A DNA stretch of 64,000 nt from NCBI RefSeq assembly GCF_036417845.1, contig NC_089978.1, forward strand, positions 135,712,288-135,776,287. The letters run 5' to 3'. The notes beneath the pieces are model-generated. The model saw nothing but the letters and a program-made list of their open reading frames with translations. It was not told the origin of the DNA and made no database searches. A program made the position numbers and the translations under genes. Source of the DNA: Apteryx mantelli (Eukaryota; Chordata; Aves; Apterygiformes; Apterygidae). Shown here in pieces: positions 26,421-37,951 of the stretch (its first letter is position 1; each line of letters starts with the position of its first letter).

Positions 26421-26820
26421 CCTGGATGTGGAGGGTCATGACAGGGTTAAACTGGTGGAAAGTTGCAAGTAGCAAGCAACAGGAACCTCAGACAAACATA
26501 CCCAAGGGCACCGGTGCAGCTGGGAATGATACATCCTGAGAAAGTACAGATAAACTAGCAGAAGCCAGTGGGAACCAAGGTTAAGAGCAAGACAGCTTTT
26601 CTAAGCAAGTAGCAAAGTACAAGGCATGACCGCTGCGTGCATGATCGGTGTAATGATTGGCTACCTGTGACATAATCTGCATGATGATTGGCTTAGCAAA
26701 GTGTGTCTGTGAAACCACTGAAGCAGCTAACTTTTTAGTATAAATATGCTCAGAAACACACAATAAATGTCTCAAGATGCTTCCCCTCTTGAGTCCGTGC
26801 CATCATTCGCTACACCTGAA
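26421..26820 (+). mobile_element. Solo LTR of an endogenous retrovirus (class II-like)
   Basis: The LTR proper spans about 26427-26814 (388 bp). It starts TGTGG and ends CTACA, the usual TGT...ACA ends. The flanks CCTGGA (26421-26426) and CCTGAA (26815-26820) match at five of six bases, as expected for an aged 6-bp target-site duplication. Inside are two inverted CCAAT boxes (ATTGG near 26656 and 26686), a TATAAATA box (26739-26746) and an AATAAA polyadenylation signal (26762-26767) in the right order and spacing for U3-R-U5. No primer-binding site or viral gene follows, so this is a solo LTR left by recombination between two LTRs. The 6-bp duplication suggests an alpha/betaretrovirus-like element; the exact family is not identified. 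Confidence 0.75.
26655..26767 (+). promoter_or_regulatory. LTR promoter core and polyadenylation signal
   Basis: Two inverted CCAAT boxes, the TATAAATA box and the AATAAA signal lie within 115 bp. Transcription would be expected to start about 25-30 bp after the TATA box, around 26770. Whether the promoter is still active cannot be seen from sequence. No downstream host exon is recognisable within the next several kb. Confidence 0.6.
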
Positions 26821-29800
26821 AGAGAAAGAAAGGAAAAAGAAAAGAGGCAAAAGCAGCCCCTGGCGACTTTTGGCACTGTTTTTAAAACTGTTTCTATGCT
26901 GTTTCTCTTAAAAAACTGTTCTTTGAAATACGTACTGGAAGTCCTGTGCAGAGTATAAACAAGACTTCAGTGAACACAATAGACTTCATATAGCTTCCAG
27001 ACAAAGCCTTTTCTCATTAAATCAGGAATTAATTTGGAAAAGTGTGTGTTTGCTTTCTCTCACTCAGCAAATCTCCGTCAGGTTTTATCCATCTCTGTTA
27101 CTCTGCCATGTTGCTCGCCTTAGCCAAATGCTGCAGCTGTCTGGCACTCTTCTGCACTGACCTTTTCTGCAGACACATCTGTTTTCCACTTCGGTTGTCC
27201 TATCCCAGGTAGAACAAGGGGAGAAAGAGTGTCATTTACAGAAACACATCAGAGGGAGAAAGGGATGGAGGTGACAGGTTGAGTTCAGCTGAGGGGAAGA
27301 GGAGGGCACAGGACAATGGAGATATTCCTGCCTGATGACCATGGGCTGCTCCTCAGGCTCTGGAACTCCCTTTTGCACAGCTTATAGTGTGAGAGAACTC
27401 AGGCTAGGTGCCTGGATGAAATCAACCCACTGCAGCAAAAAAGATATGTCCAAGACTTCCTGTTCCCTTCTGCCTTTTGCTTCAGTTATTTTTCTTGCCT
27501 GCTGTGGCCAGCTGTTTTTTTACCTGTTTTCTGCGGTAAGCTTGAATACGGGGAATAATAGCTGTGTCCAGGCATCTTGGAAGCACTTCTTTTCATATAT
27601 TGTTGGGCGTTAGGAAGTGGGCATTCCAAAGATGCTGAGGACAAACTAAAGGGCATTCCAGCAAAATAACCCAGCTGATTTGACAACTGGGACTTCAGCA
27701 GCTCAAGCTGTTGGGGAGAGTACAACAGAGATCATAGGAAACCTTTGCCATCACTAATAGTCTGTTGTCTTGAGGGAGACATACACTGCCCTTGGTTACA
27801 TTTGGAACAAGAAAGTTGGTGTGTCACACCCGTAATTGTTGCATATCCTCTCTGTTACATCATTTCTCCACTGAAATGTTTGTGGAGGGGGCACATTTTT
27901 AAAGCATTTTCACTTTGTTCTGACTGTGGGGAAGAGTATAACAGAGACAGGAATCTTCAGCCCAAAGGCTGAAGGGGAAGAAAGTCTTAGGGGAAGAAAA
28001 TCAGCCACTGAGAAACTGTATAGTCTCTTCAGTGAGTCAGTGCTACTTAAATGTTATTTAGGAGAGGGGTAGATGCTTGGCAGGACCTGCTGCTCTTCCA
28101 TCTCATAGCTGGGAGGTCAGAATACCGCAATGAGGAGAAAAACTTTTTGTCGGGGAAGAGAGTTTTCACAATGCTAGCGCAGCAGCCGCTGTAGACCCTT
28201 CTGATGTGAGATATTGGGGGAAACTGAGTACTGCACTGTGGATGATAATTTCCTGTGGGTGGCCAAATAGGCGAATCACATGACTGGATTGATCAGCAAT
28301 GTGTTCTACCAAGTCCTAGGGCGTGCCACTATAATTATATTTGGCCGAACTGTGATGGCTTGCACCTGAAGAAATTCAGAAGCATGAAGGAAGTAAAACC
28401 TGGCCTGAGATTTGCATTTCCATTTTACAGTTAGCAAAACTGAAGTCCAGAGGGCCAGTAATTATACAATAACTGAAAGGGTATCAACTGGAAACCTTGT
28501 CTCTAAGTTCTCCTGCTCTATTACCAGACAATGTTCTCTACCACCGATTTAATGAACTGTTAAAAGCTAATAATTAAAGTAATAAAATGTTTGAAAACAG
28601 GAAAGGAGTGAGATGTTAGAATATTTCCACTGTTATTCAGTCACTATTCTATATCTTAGAATATTTAAAAGTAGGAAGGGAATAAAAACAAGAATATTCT
28701 AATGCTTAGGGCTAGAGGCAGCCACAAACTGAATGGGATGAGTGAACAGTCACAGAGGCATCATCCTTCAGAAAACTCACTCTCATTCTGTAAATGAGTG
28801 AGAGAACTTTCTGCTGGAATGATGCATTCAGCCTTGGTTACACTATCTCAAAAAAAAAAAAAAAAAGAGGAACCTCAGAGAAGGCACAAAAACTAATTAA
28901 AGCATGAAGAAACTGATGTGAGACAGGGCTGAATTTGTTTGGTTCAGAGAGAAGATGAATAAGTGGGAGGGTGTGTATGTGGAGGGAAGATGTCCTAAAA
29001 TAATGAATGAGATAGATAGATAGAGAAGGATGTTCCTATTCAGTCCTTCATATAACAGAAGAAAAAAGAGATGTTGCCGGCTAAAAAAAGAGTACTTTTA
29101 CACAGAGTAACTTATGGAACTCATGGCTGTAGGATATAGTGATGTAGAAGTCACAGCACAATCAAAAAAAGAAGAGTAGAGCATCTAGAGTTTTGTTACT
29201 TTTTTTTTAAGGCATGTTAAATCTATTGCATGGTTAATAGCATAAGCCTACTGTACAGTCTGAGATGTACCTTCTTAAGGTGAAGTTCTAACAGGAAAAG
29301 GAAAGTTAAATCTACTGTAATCCTCCTATCAACAATGCTGTTATGCTGGCTTACCTGATACTCCCCTCCCCCCCACACATTTATTTAACTAACTGCCTCA
29401 TATACTTCATGGGTGGATCTGATCCTGATACTGACATTTAAAAGACCTCTGGCATCTTCCTCACACATATCACTGGCCACATTCTCTGACAGAACACTGA
29501 GCTGGTGGGCTGCCTTTGTGACACAGTATAGCAATGGCTAGATTATCCTATTTTCAGACAATAAAAAAGGAAATCATTTTTTTGTTGTAAGGAAGTTTGT
29601 GTTGCTCAAGCATCCTGTAACCCTGAATTTTAATTGTGGTGTGTGGCCTTGAATAACTTGTTTTACTTCTCCTCATTTTCATCCTCACAGTCTGGAGGGC
29701 AGAGCCTTCCTCTTTGGCTAATTCATACCTTCCAGTAAGTCAACGTTGATTAAAGGTTTTGACTGTATCATATATGATAACTTATATTGTAAATCTTGGA

Positions 29801-32800
29801 TACGTTAGAAATAGGAATGACTTGATCTCCCAAGGGCTTTTATTTTTTTAAATATTTATGTAGTGTTATATTTTGGCACAGCATTTTTTCCACAGTGCAT
29901 GAATTCATGTTGCAGGTGAGGCCAACTGCTATCAGTGTTCATGTTTCATGCTACACTAGCGCTGTTAATTTGGATATCTAAAAAGTGACCCACTACCTAG
30001 CAGAAACTGGAATTTCATGTAGAGCTGTCTAGCACATTCTTTTAGGTGATTCTATAGATAATATGCTGGGGAATGCAGTTCTGCTAATAGAGTTTTAGCA
30101 AAGTAGTCATGACTGCAAATGACTATTTTTAAGAGTGACTTTTTCTAACAGGTTTATCTAAAGGTTTATTATGCAATGCAAACAGCCGAGAGTCATTGCA
30201 TTTTTATGGATTAAATACTACTCCCAGTGACACTCTCTAACCTCATTGACCTCAGTTAGTCTGTCCAAGTGTATTTGAGAAGGATGTTTGACCTTTTGAC
30301 CAATATTCACCCCCATCCCATTGTCTCACGAGGCTTCACAAACAGCTGACTTTTTGTCCTTGTTTGAAATCCAGTTTGATTTTCTTTTTAAATTTTATCA
30401 AGTAAATAGAAATGCATAATAATTATAGTAAATTGAAATAAATGTGGTAAAAAATCTATTTAAACACAGTTTTGTGCTCTATTTGACATAATTGATGTCT
30501 TTAGTAGATCTACTTTTTTTAACAAAAGCTGAAGGAGAGCTTTATGAGTCCTATAGAGATGAACTTTCCCCGTCAAACACAGCGGTGTGAGAAACTCAGG
30601 TCCTAGTATTCTTTATCCTTGATTCAGAGTAGGGAGACACTGAGAGCAGTTTGATATGGAATATCATGTAGATGTCTGGTTAGAGCCATTTTCTGAGGCT
30701 TTTATTTAAATCGTGCTCTGAATTATGTAGTGTATGGTTTTAAATTCAGTGCTGCTGCAAAGAAGGTGACTGGGTTACACAGTAAGGTATTGTTTTCCTT
30801 TTCTTTTAAATTTTTTGTATGACAGTTCTGCTTATTTGTGCCTTAGTCCAAAAAACCTAGATGATTCATATTTTCTTTGTTATAAACTAGTTGTTAAATT
30901 AGTTCCAAATTCCTGAATAGTTTTAAGATAACCCAAACTGCATTTTTCTGTAAATAAAATATTTTCAAAAAATTACAAAACCATTCCCAACAAATCTTGG
31001 TTTCCATTAGCTTAATCGGACTAAACCCAGGTCTGCTTGTTAAGACATGCTGAGTATTTTTAGTTTTGATAAATTTCAAGAAGTTTATGTACCTCAGCAC
31101 AGTCAAGAGGTCCTACAAAGGGATAACACAGTTATCTGCAAAGATATTCTCTTCATTTGGAAAGCTGCCCCTGGTTCTTTCAGTGACATTCCACCAACTT
31201 TGCTATAGAAGAAGCCTGTGGACAAAAGAAAGATAAGGCTAAGTCCTAATTTAGGATCTCAACCTTAACCTAAACTAAGGTTTATTCTTAAAAAAGAAGG
31301 AGCTCTCCAGTGTCCCAGCTCAAATATCTGAAGTGTGATACCATTTTCCTTGATAGCTGTTTACTCCATAGACATTTTGTTCCCTCATCTATGTTTTTTT
31401 TTAACTAAACATAACCCGATTAGGATCTCAAATGTATCCACTTCTTTGTTGCATTTATGTATTAGAACTTCAGCATGCAAGTGCTTCTAAAAGCTCCATC
31501 TTCTGGCACAAAATCTAGGATTTAAAGTTATAGAAACCAGAACCTTGTGATGTCATACAATCTGTATTCCTTCTAATACAAGGTCCTTCTTCTTAAGTGC
31601 ATTTCTCAAAGAATTCAACACCTAAGACTTTTAAAACAGATATATTGGAGATGAAATGATTTTCCAGGGGAGAGGAATTCTTATCTCCTGAGTTACTTAA
31701 CCTGGAATAAGCAGAGCACTAAATACTATATTGCCAGCCTAGCTGCATTGTATTTTGGAAAAGAGCTCTGGTCTAGTAAGGAAAGGACATGCATTTTACT
31801 AGGAACTTTCTGTGTTTCTAATTTTGATGACCATAGTGAAAGGGTATTAATGCCATATTGGTATTGTTCCTTAAAATTGTTTCCGTGGAATAGATTTGCA
31901 ATGATAAACAAGTGTTACAGTGGTTTCACGCTAGGCCCATGTCTGTGGTGGTGGAAGCCAAAGAGGTAAACTTTCTCTCTAGAACTTGACCAGACAGTCT
32001 AGTGGCTACACCAGGGCAGGCTACACTATGGCAGGACATCTTAGAGGCAGGCATTTTCTTTTCACTTTATGACTGACTTTGTGAAACTTGCAGCATTTTT
32101 TCACTCTTCACACCTCTATTTCCTCATCTGTATAGTAGAAAAACAACAGCCATGTTTTTAAGAGATTGAGGTACTCAGATATAAACAGCAACATGAACAT
32201 AAAATATGTAACTTCATACTTCAAGTCAGGCTAGAAATTCCATGATGATAGTTTGCAGACAGTTAGTCTGACTTGCACTGAGATGGCATGAATCTAACTT
32301 ATTTGCAGCACTGGTTCAACTTTTTTTTCCAATTCCTGTATGAAGACAGCTCTACTTGGAATATGGAAGAATGGAAGCAGCTGGGATGGAAATAGAGAAA
32401 TTGGACTGGTGTAAATATACCCACACTGATAATGCATTAGGAAAGTAAATGACACTTCACTCCATGTAAAAATGTGGGATAGTGATTAGTTTCAGTTATT
32501 TCTCTATTTGCCTGAAAATCTAAGCTCATCTATTTCACTTTTTCCTCATTTTCTAGGGATGTCAAGGTTTTTCTTCATAGAGCAACATTTTTTTCCCCTA
32601 AAAGATGAATCTACCATCACTTCTCAGCATTGACTCTATACAGGTATTTATTCTGGGAAACTCAGTGGAGTAACAAGCTGAGCTTTAAGTAAATCAGAAA
32701 GATTTTTTCTGTTATCAATGTCTTTTTCCCCCATGCACTGTAAGAACACTTTCCCCATGTAATTGTAGTAAGGCATATCCCTGTTTTTTATATGTTTGTA

Positions 32801-34458
32801 TATTTTTTCATTATTTTCTACTGTTTCATGTATTCCTGAAACAAGAAAGAGGCAGTAGGTCTGCCCAGCAAATGTACAAGATACATGCGCTGCTGGAACC
32901 CTAAGTCTCCTCCTGCTCATTTCATGAGACTTAGTGAATCTGTATCCTGGCCAAACCAGACACAATGATACAACTGGATTTTGAGAAAACTGAAGTAAGG
33001 GGAATTACTGTATATGTTCTGACCAGTAGCTTTTCTAGTCCAGCATACCATCTCCACTGATACCCTGTGCTATATGGTTCTGAAGAAGGTACAAGAGCAC
33101 TCACAATTAATACTTTGGGGAATAATCTATTCATGTCTGCCTTTCATTTTGAAGCAAAAAGCACATTTTTGAAGCAAAAGCACAATGTCTCTAAAGAACT
33201 GCCCCAGATTTATTATTTTCAATAATACATTTAATATAGTGTGCTGGCAATGCTGGTTTCTCCTGAGGTGGATATGAGGATCATGAAAAAACAATTAAAG
33301 AATATCTAGCTTGTCACTTTGCTCTTCAGGAGCTGAAAGGATGAAGTAAGAGCTTATCCATGCAGGGGATTTGGCCTGATGGCCAAAAAAAAATAACAAT
33401 ATAAATAAAATAATAGCCACTGTTGGATAATCTGCTCTGTACTTATCCCTTAAAGGCTCCTGGTGATGTAATGTTACCACAGAATGAAAGTCCTTTTGTT
33501 ATCAAACAGTGGATACACTTCCAAAGCAAAATATTTATTTATTCCAGAAAAAAATCTGTGTTATTCTGGAATGGACTGTTTATTTGGAGTATTGCAGAAT
33601 AGCTATTACATAAGAATTTACTGAGATAGTATTTCTAATCAAATTCCTTGTATGGACATGTCTTAAATTACATGTAGGTATGTCTGGGCAGCACTGCATG
33701 TGGGGGAAAGATTGTACTTTAGTTTGCTTAATTTTATGCAGACTGAGTCACCACAGCATATTCAGAGTGATGAGCAGAAAGGCTAACAGAAAAGTATTAA
33801 TACAACAAGAATGTAGGTGTTTTGATCAGAAACAGATGTGCTGAAATGACTTGAGAGGGTTAAAGTTGACAGCCCTTGTAAGGTATACCATCAGCAGTCA
33901 GCATATGTCTGTTTACATTGTTCTTGATTAGAATCTACATGGACTTTGCAAGACCACTTTTCAGAGAACTGTTCTGTTGTAAATGATGCTAGCGTTAGAG
34001 TGTCATTTGCTATCTTTTTTGTTATGAAATGGTTAATGTCATTGGGAATATAAAAACTACAAGCAAGTTGTTTGATTCCTCTAGACTAGTAGAGCAGTTT
34101 TTGATGGAGTTCTGAATTTTATGTAAAAGATATTTTAAATTGTTATTTAAATTATCATAAATCTCTGTATGTTATTGTAGTTTATACCAGGAACTTTGGG
34201 AGTTTGTAAAGTTTTGTTCTCTGAAAGGAAGCATAAATATAAAATTCTCTGTGAGATAGACTCTGTCTTCCTGAGTACTTTTATTTTTGTTCTGTTCTGA
34301 TTAATTGGATTATCCACATGGAAGTCTCTAACCTCCAGGAGAGTTGTAACCAGGGTGGCAGTTATAAACAACATACTCTGTGAATACTTATAAATGTAAA
34401 GAAATCCTGTCTAATTCTCATCCAGACATGAAAATGTCCAGGATGGATCCAGGGGCAC
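26821..34458. other. Gene-free stretch
   Basis: About 7.6 kb with no recognised gene. An A-run is listed separately. The open frames seen (up to about 105 codons, 32648-32965 minus) show no family features. Confidence 0.55.
28850..28866 (+). repeat. Poly-A tract (17 A)
   Basis: An uninterrupted run of 17 A. The sequence upstream shows no recognisable retrocopy body. Confidence 0.85.
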
Positions 34459-34945
34459 TGGAAAACCCCTGATGTACTGGGGACTCAGAGTATCAAGAAG
34501 TCATGGAGTCACCAGTGATCTCAGTGGAGCACAGAACATTTACTAGCAGCAAAAATAGATGACAGTGTGGTTTTATTGAAGTGTCTAAGATATATAGTGA
34601 GCTCTCTGAGGTAAGAGCCACACAATATAGCCACACAATCCAGTTAAGTTGCTCTGGGACCTTGTAACTGGCCTGATGACCATAAGGGGCACAGAAGGTG
34701 TCCATGCAGCTTGGAAGAAATGAAGCAAGGGGGTCTGGGTTGGGGGTCCAAGATATTATGATGGTGTATAAAAGGGATATATATTCTACTTGGTCAGTAT
34801 TATTCAATAGATATACGATTAAGGAAGTGTCTATTCTAATGATCAGATTTCAAGCCTCTGTCCTTTTCCTTCTTGTGTTCTGTCCTGTCTGTTTTCTGTC
34901 CTTCTTTCCTCCTTTCTTTTTCTTCAGAATTTTTGCTACAGGCAC
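34454..34945 (-). mobile_element. Possible solo LTR, minus strand
   Basis: On the minus strand a TATATA box (34591-34596) is followed 13 bp on by AATAAA (34572-34577), and then by a U5-like stretch rich in CTGAG and CCCCAG. This is the arrangement seen in the LTR at 26.4 kb. A direct repeat GGCAC flanks the stretch (34454-34458 and 34941-34945), with TG and CA just inside, giving a 482-bp element. The ends are weak: a 5-bp match found by scanning can be chance, and the terminal bases are not a good inverted repeat. It may be an unrelated AT-rich promoter-like stretch. Confidence 0.35.
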
Positions 34946-36076
34946 ATAGAGATATTTTTCCACTGGTAAAACAAAAGGGCAACCTATAGAACTTCAGACA
35001 CATCAGTTCCATTGGTTGCTCTAGTTGCCTTAAGCATAATTAAATATATGAAATTATTCAAGCTCAAGGAATGCCACTATTTCTGTGCATGTTTAAACCT
35101 TCCAGCAAAAATTCTGTAAAAGGAGAAGAAAAAAGGCTTGAAATTCAACTTTATCTATATAGTGACCTACTTAAAGAGGCAGGAATTATTCATATATATT
35201 AATTAACAATTAATCATCTGTGCACATAGATTACTGGGCACCTGATTGAGAGCAGGCATTAACTGTTGATCTTTAGAATGGATTGTTTTTTTTCCAGAGG
35301 GACAGAGAACCATTTCTAGTCTGGCTTTGTACAGTGGGAAGTAGTGAATGTGTGGTTTAGGAAAATAGAAACTTCTAGGACAATGTATTGCTTGTGGCAG
35401 GAGGCATGGTAAAATGGTTCAGGCTAAGCCTTTTAGAACCCCGGCACTGCTTGCTTAGTTAGTCTGTTGGGAAGATGGTAAAATTAGAAATGAGACATAC
35501 TCTTCTGTCCCTGAGTTTCTGTTTCAGATTTCACTGCAAGCCTGGTGTGAAACTGAGTGACTTGAAGACTAGCAAAAAGTGACAAGGAACATATCGGGGT
35601 CCTCTTTGCAGGCATTCAATGTGAATAACATAGCTGGAAGCAGCCAAAGTTGAAGAAGCAGGATGCCAGTTTGTGACCAAGAGTGGAAAGAAAATTTTAT
35701 TTTGCTAGAAATATGAAATTATTCGTGCTTTACAAATTGTCCCCTGAGGAACCAGCCTCTGGAAGAACAAACCAGAAAGATGGTGGATGGGTGTGCATCT
35801 GACCAGTGTTTCTGAGTTATTTTTTGCTATTCTTTGTTGAAGGCAGCACCTAGTCCCAAGAAGCTGACTGAAAGTATCTCTGGTATGCTGATGTTAATTT
35901 TAAATAAACTTTGGAATATTAAGAAAATTCGATACGTTTGGAAGATCTTTTATGTTATGTCAAAGAGGCAAAGTTGTGACCTCAGTTTGTATGAATGATA
36001 TCATTCCATAAGAAAATTAATAAAATAAATGATACACAATTCAGTTGACAGAGAATAAAAGAATTGGAATAATAAT
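34946..36076. other. Gene-free stretch
   Basis: No feature recognised in this 1.1 kb between the LTR candidate and the young-looking CR1. Confidence 0.55.
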
Positions 36077-37951
36077 CACAGAATCACAGAATGACAGAAT
36101 GGTTGAGGTTGGAAGGGACCTCTGGAGATCATCTAGTCCAACCCACCTGCTCAAGCAGGGTCACCTACAGCACAATGCCCAGGGCTCTATCCAGACATCT
36201 TTTGAATATCTCCAAGGATGGAGACTCCACAACCTCTCTGGGTAACCTGTTCCAGTCACCCTCACAGTAAAGTTTTTCCTCATGTTCATACGGAACTTCC
36301 TGTGTTTCAGTTTGTGCCTGTTGCCTCTTGTCCTGTCAGTGGACACCACTGAAAAGAGTCAGGCCCCATCCTCTTCACATCCTCCCTTCAGATATTTACA
36401 CACGTTGATAAGATCCTCCCTCAGTCTTCTCTTCTCCAGGCTGAACAGGCCCAGCTCTCTCAGTCTTTCCTCACAGAAGAGAAGCTCCCGTCCCTTAATC
36501 ATCTTAGTAGCCCTCCGCTGGACTCTGTCCAGTAGTGCCATGTCTCTCTTGTACTGGGGAGCCTGGAACTGGACACAGCACTCCAGATGTGGCCTCACTA
36601 GGGCTGAGTAGAGGGGGAGAATCACCTCCCTCGACCTGCTGGCAATGCTAGTCCTAATGCAGTGCAGGATACCATTGGCCTTCTTGGCCACAAGGGCACA
36701 CTGCTGGCCCATGGTCAACTTGGTGTCCACCAGGACCCCCCCAGGACCATCTCTGCAGAGCTGCTTTCCAGCAGGTCAGCCCCCACCCTGTACTGGTGCC
36801 GGGGTTATTCCTCCCTCGGTTCAGGACTCTGCACTTGCCCTTGTTGAACTTCATGAGGTTCCCCTCTGCCCATCTCTCCAGCCTGTCCAGGTCCCTCTGA
36901 ATGGCAGCACAGCCCTCTGGTGTCTCAGCCACTCCTCCCACTTTGGTATCGTCAGCAAACTTGCTGCGGGTGCACTCTGTCCCTTCATCCAGGTCATTGA
37001 TGAAGAAGTTGGACAATACTGGGCCCAATACTGACCGCTGGGGGACACCACTAGCTACAAGCCTCCAACTAGACTCTGCGCCACTGATCACAACCCTCTG
37101 AGCTCTGCCATTCAGCCAGTTCCCAAGCCACCTCACTGTCTGCTCATTTAACCCACACCTCCTGAGCTTGCCTATGAGGATGTTATGGGAGACAGTGTGG
37201 AAAGCCTTGCTGAAGTCAAGGTCGACAACATCCACTGCTCTCGCCTCATCTACCCAGGCAGTCATTCCAGCATAGAAGGCTATCAGATTGGTTAAGCATC
37301 ATTTCCCCTTTGTGAAGCCACGCTGACCACTCCTGCTCGCCTTCTTGTCCGCCACAGCCTTAGAGATGGCCCCCAGGACGAGCTGCGCCATCACCTTTCG
37401 AGGGATGGAGGTGAGCCTGACTGGCCTGTAGTTCCCTGGGTCCTCCTCCTTGCCCTTTTTGAAGAGTGGGGTGACGCTGGCTTTCCTCCGGTCCTCAGGC
37501 ACCTCTCCTGTTCTCCATGACCTTTCAAAGATGATGGAGAGCGGCCTAGCAAGAACATCTGCCAGCTCCCTCAGCACTCGTGGCTGCATCTCATCGGAGC
37601 CCATGGATTTGTGGGTGTCAGGTTTGCCTAAATGATCTCTAACGCGATCCTCCTCGACCAAGGGGAAGTCTTCCTTTCTCCAGGCTTTCTCTCTTGCCTC
37701 CAGGGTCTGGGATTCCTGAGGGCTGGCCTGAGCAGTAAAGACTGAAGCAAAGGCGGCATTCAGTAACTCTGCCTTCTCTGCATCATTCGTCACCAGGGCA
37801 CCCACCCCATTCAGCAGCGGTCCCACATTCTCCCTAGTCTTCCTTTTGCTACTGATGTATTTTTAGAAACCGTTCTTGTTGTCCTTGACATCTCTTGCCA
37901 GACTTAATTCCAAATGGGCCTTGGCCTTCCTCGTCACATCCCTGCATACTC
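36077..37951 (-). repeat. Young-looking CR1 LINE copy A, 5'-truncated, minus strand
   Basis: A well preserved CR1 copy of about 1.9 kb read right to left. The 3' end is at 36077, where the ATTCTGTG-type octamers appear on the minus strand. The usual GATGATCTCCAGAGGTCCCT phrase of the 3' UTR follows, then the ORF2 reverse-transcriptase region and, beyond it, part of the linker toward the endonuclease, ending near 37951. The element is therefore 5'-truncated by roughly half. Bases 36077-37541 are the same as 51684-53148 on the other strand, with one difference found (near 36372; the amino acid is D here, N there). The preservation suggests recent origin or recent homogenisation compared with the other CR1s in this window. 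Confidence 0.95.
36359..37860 (-). pseudogene. CR1 copy A ORF2 (reverse transcriptase), disabled
   Basis: In order along the minus strand: a 175-codon piece (37826-37299) from the linker into the first reverse-transcriptase motifs (RPLSIIFERSWRTGEVPEDR, LTSIPRKVMAQLVLGAISKA, RGFTKGK); a TGA stop where other CR1s continue into the CLTNLIAFY block; a 203-codon piece (37265-36654) with [37 protein letters not shown] and the catalytic [10 protein letters not shown]; then a frameshifted switch to the 123-codon piece (36730-36359) holding the thumb-like part ([33 protein letters not shown]). Another stop lies upstream of 37826. One in-frame stop plus frame changes around the RNNPGTST stretch and a G-run make it unable to encode one enzyme. 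It could only have moved with help from another CR1. Confidence 0.92.

Larger units (their letters stand above)
22639..26426. other. Gene-free stretch with C-homopolymers
   Basis: No gene recognised. It holds two long C-tracts and a CTCF-like site, listed separately. The segment 24890-25090 is less AT-rich and reads openly on both strands for 60-98 codons, but no splice-site framing or family resemblance supports an exon. Confidence 0.5.

Noticed and set aside
36645-37034. Open frames antisense to the CR1 copies (also 52191-52580, 52614-52943 and similar)
   Set aside because: They are mirror readings of the CR1 ORF2 sequence and match no protein family.
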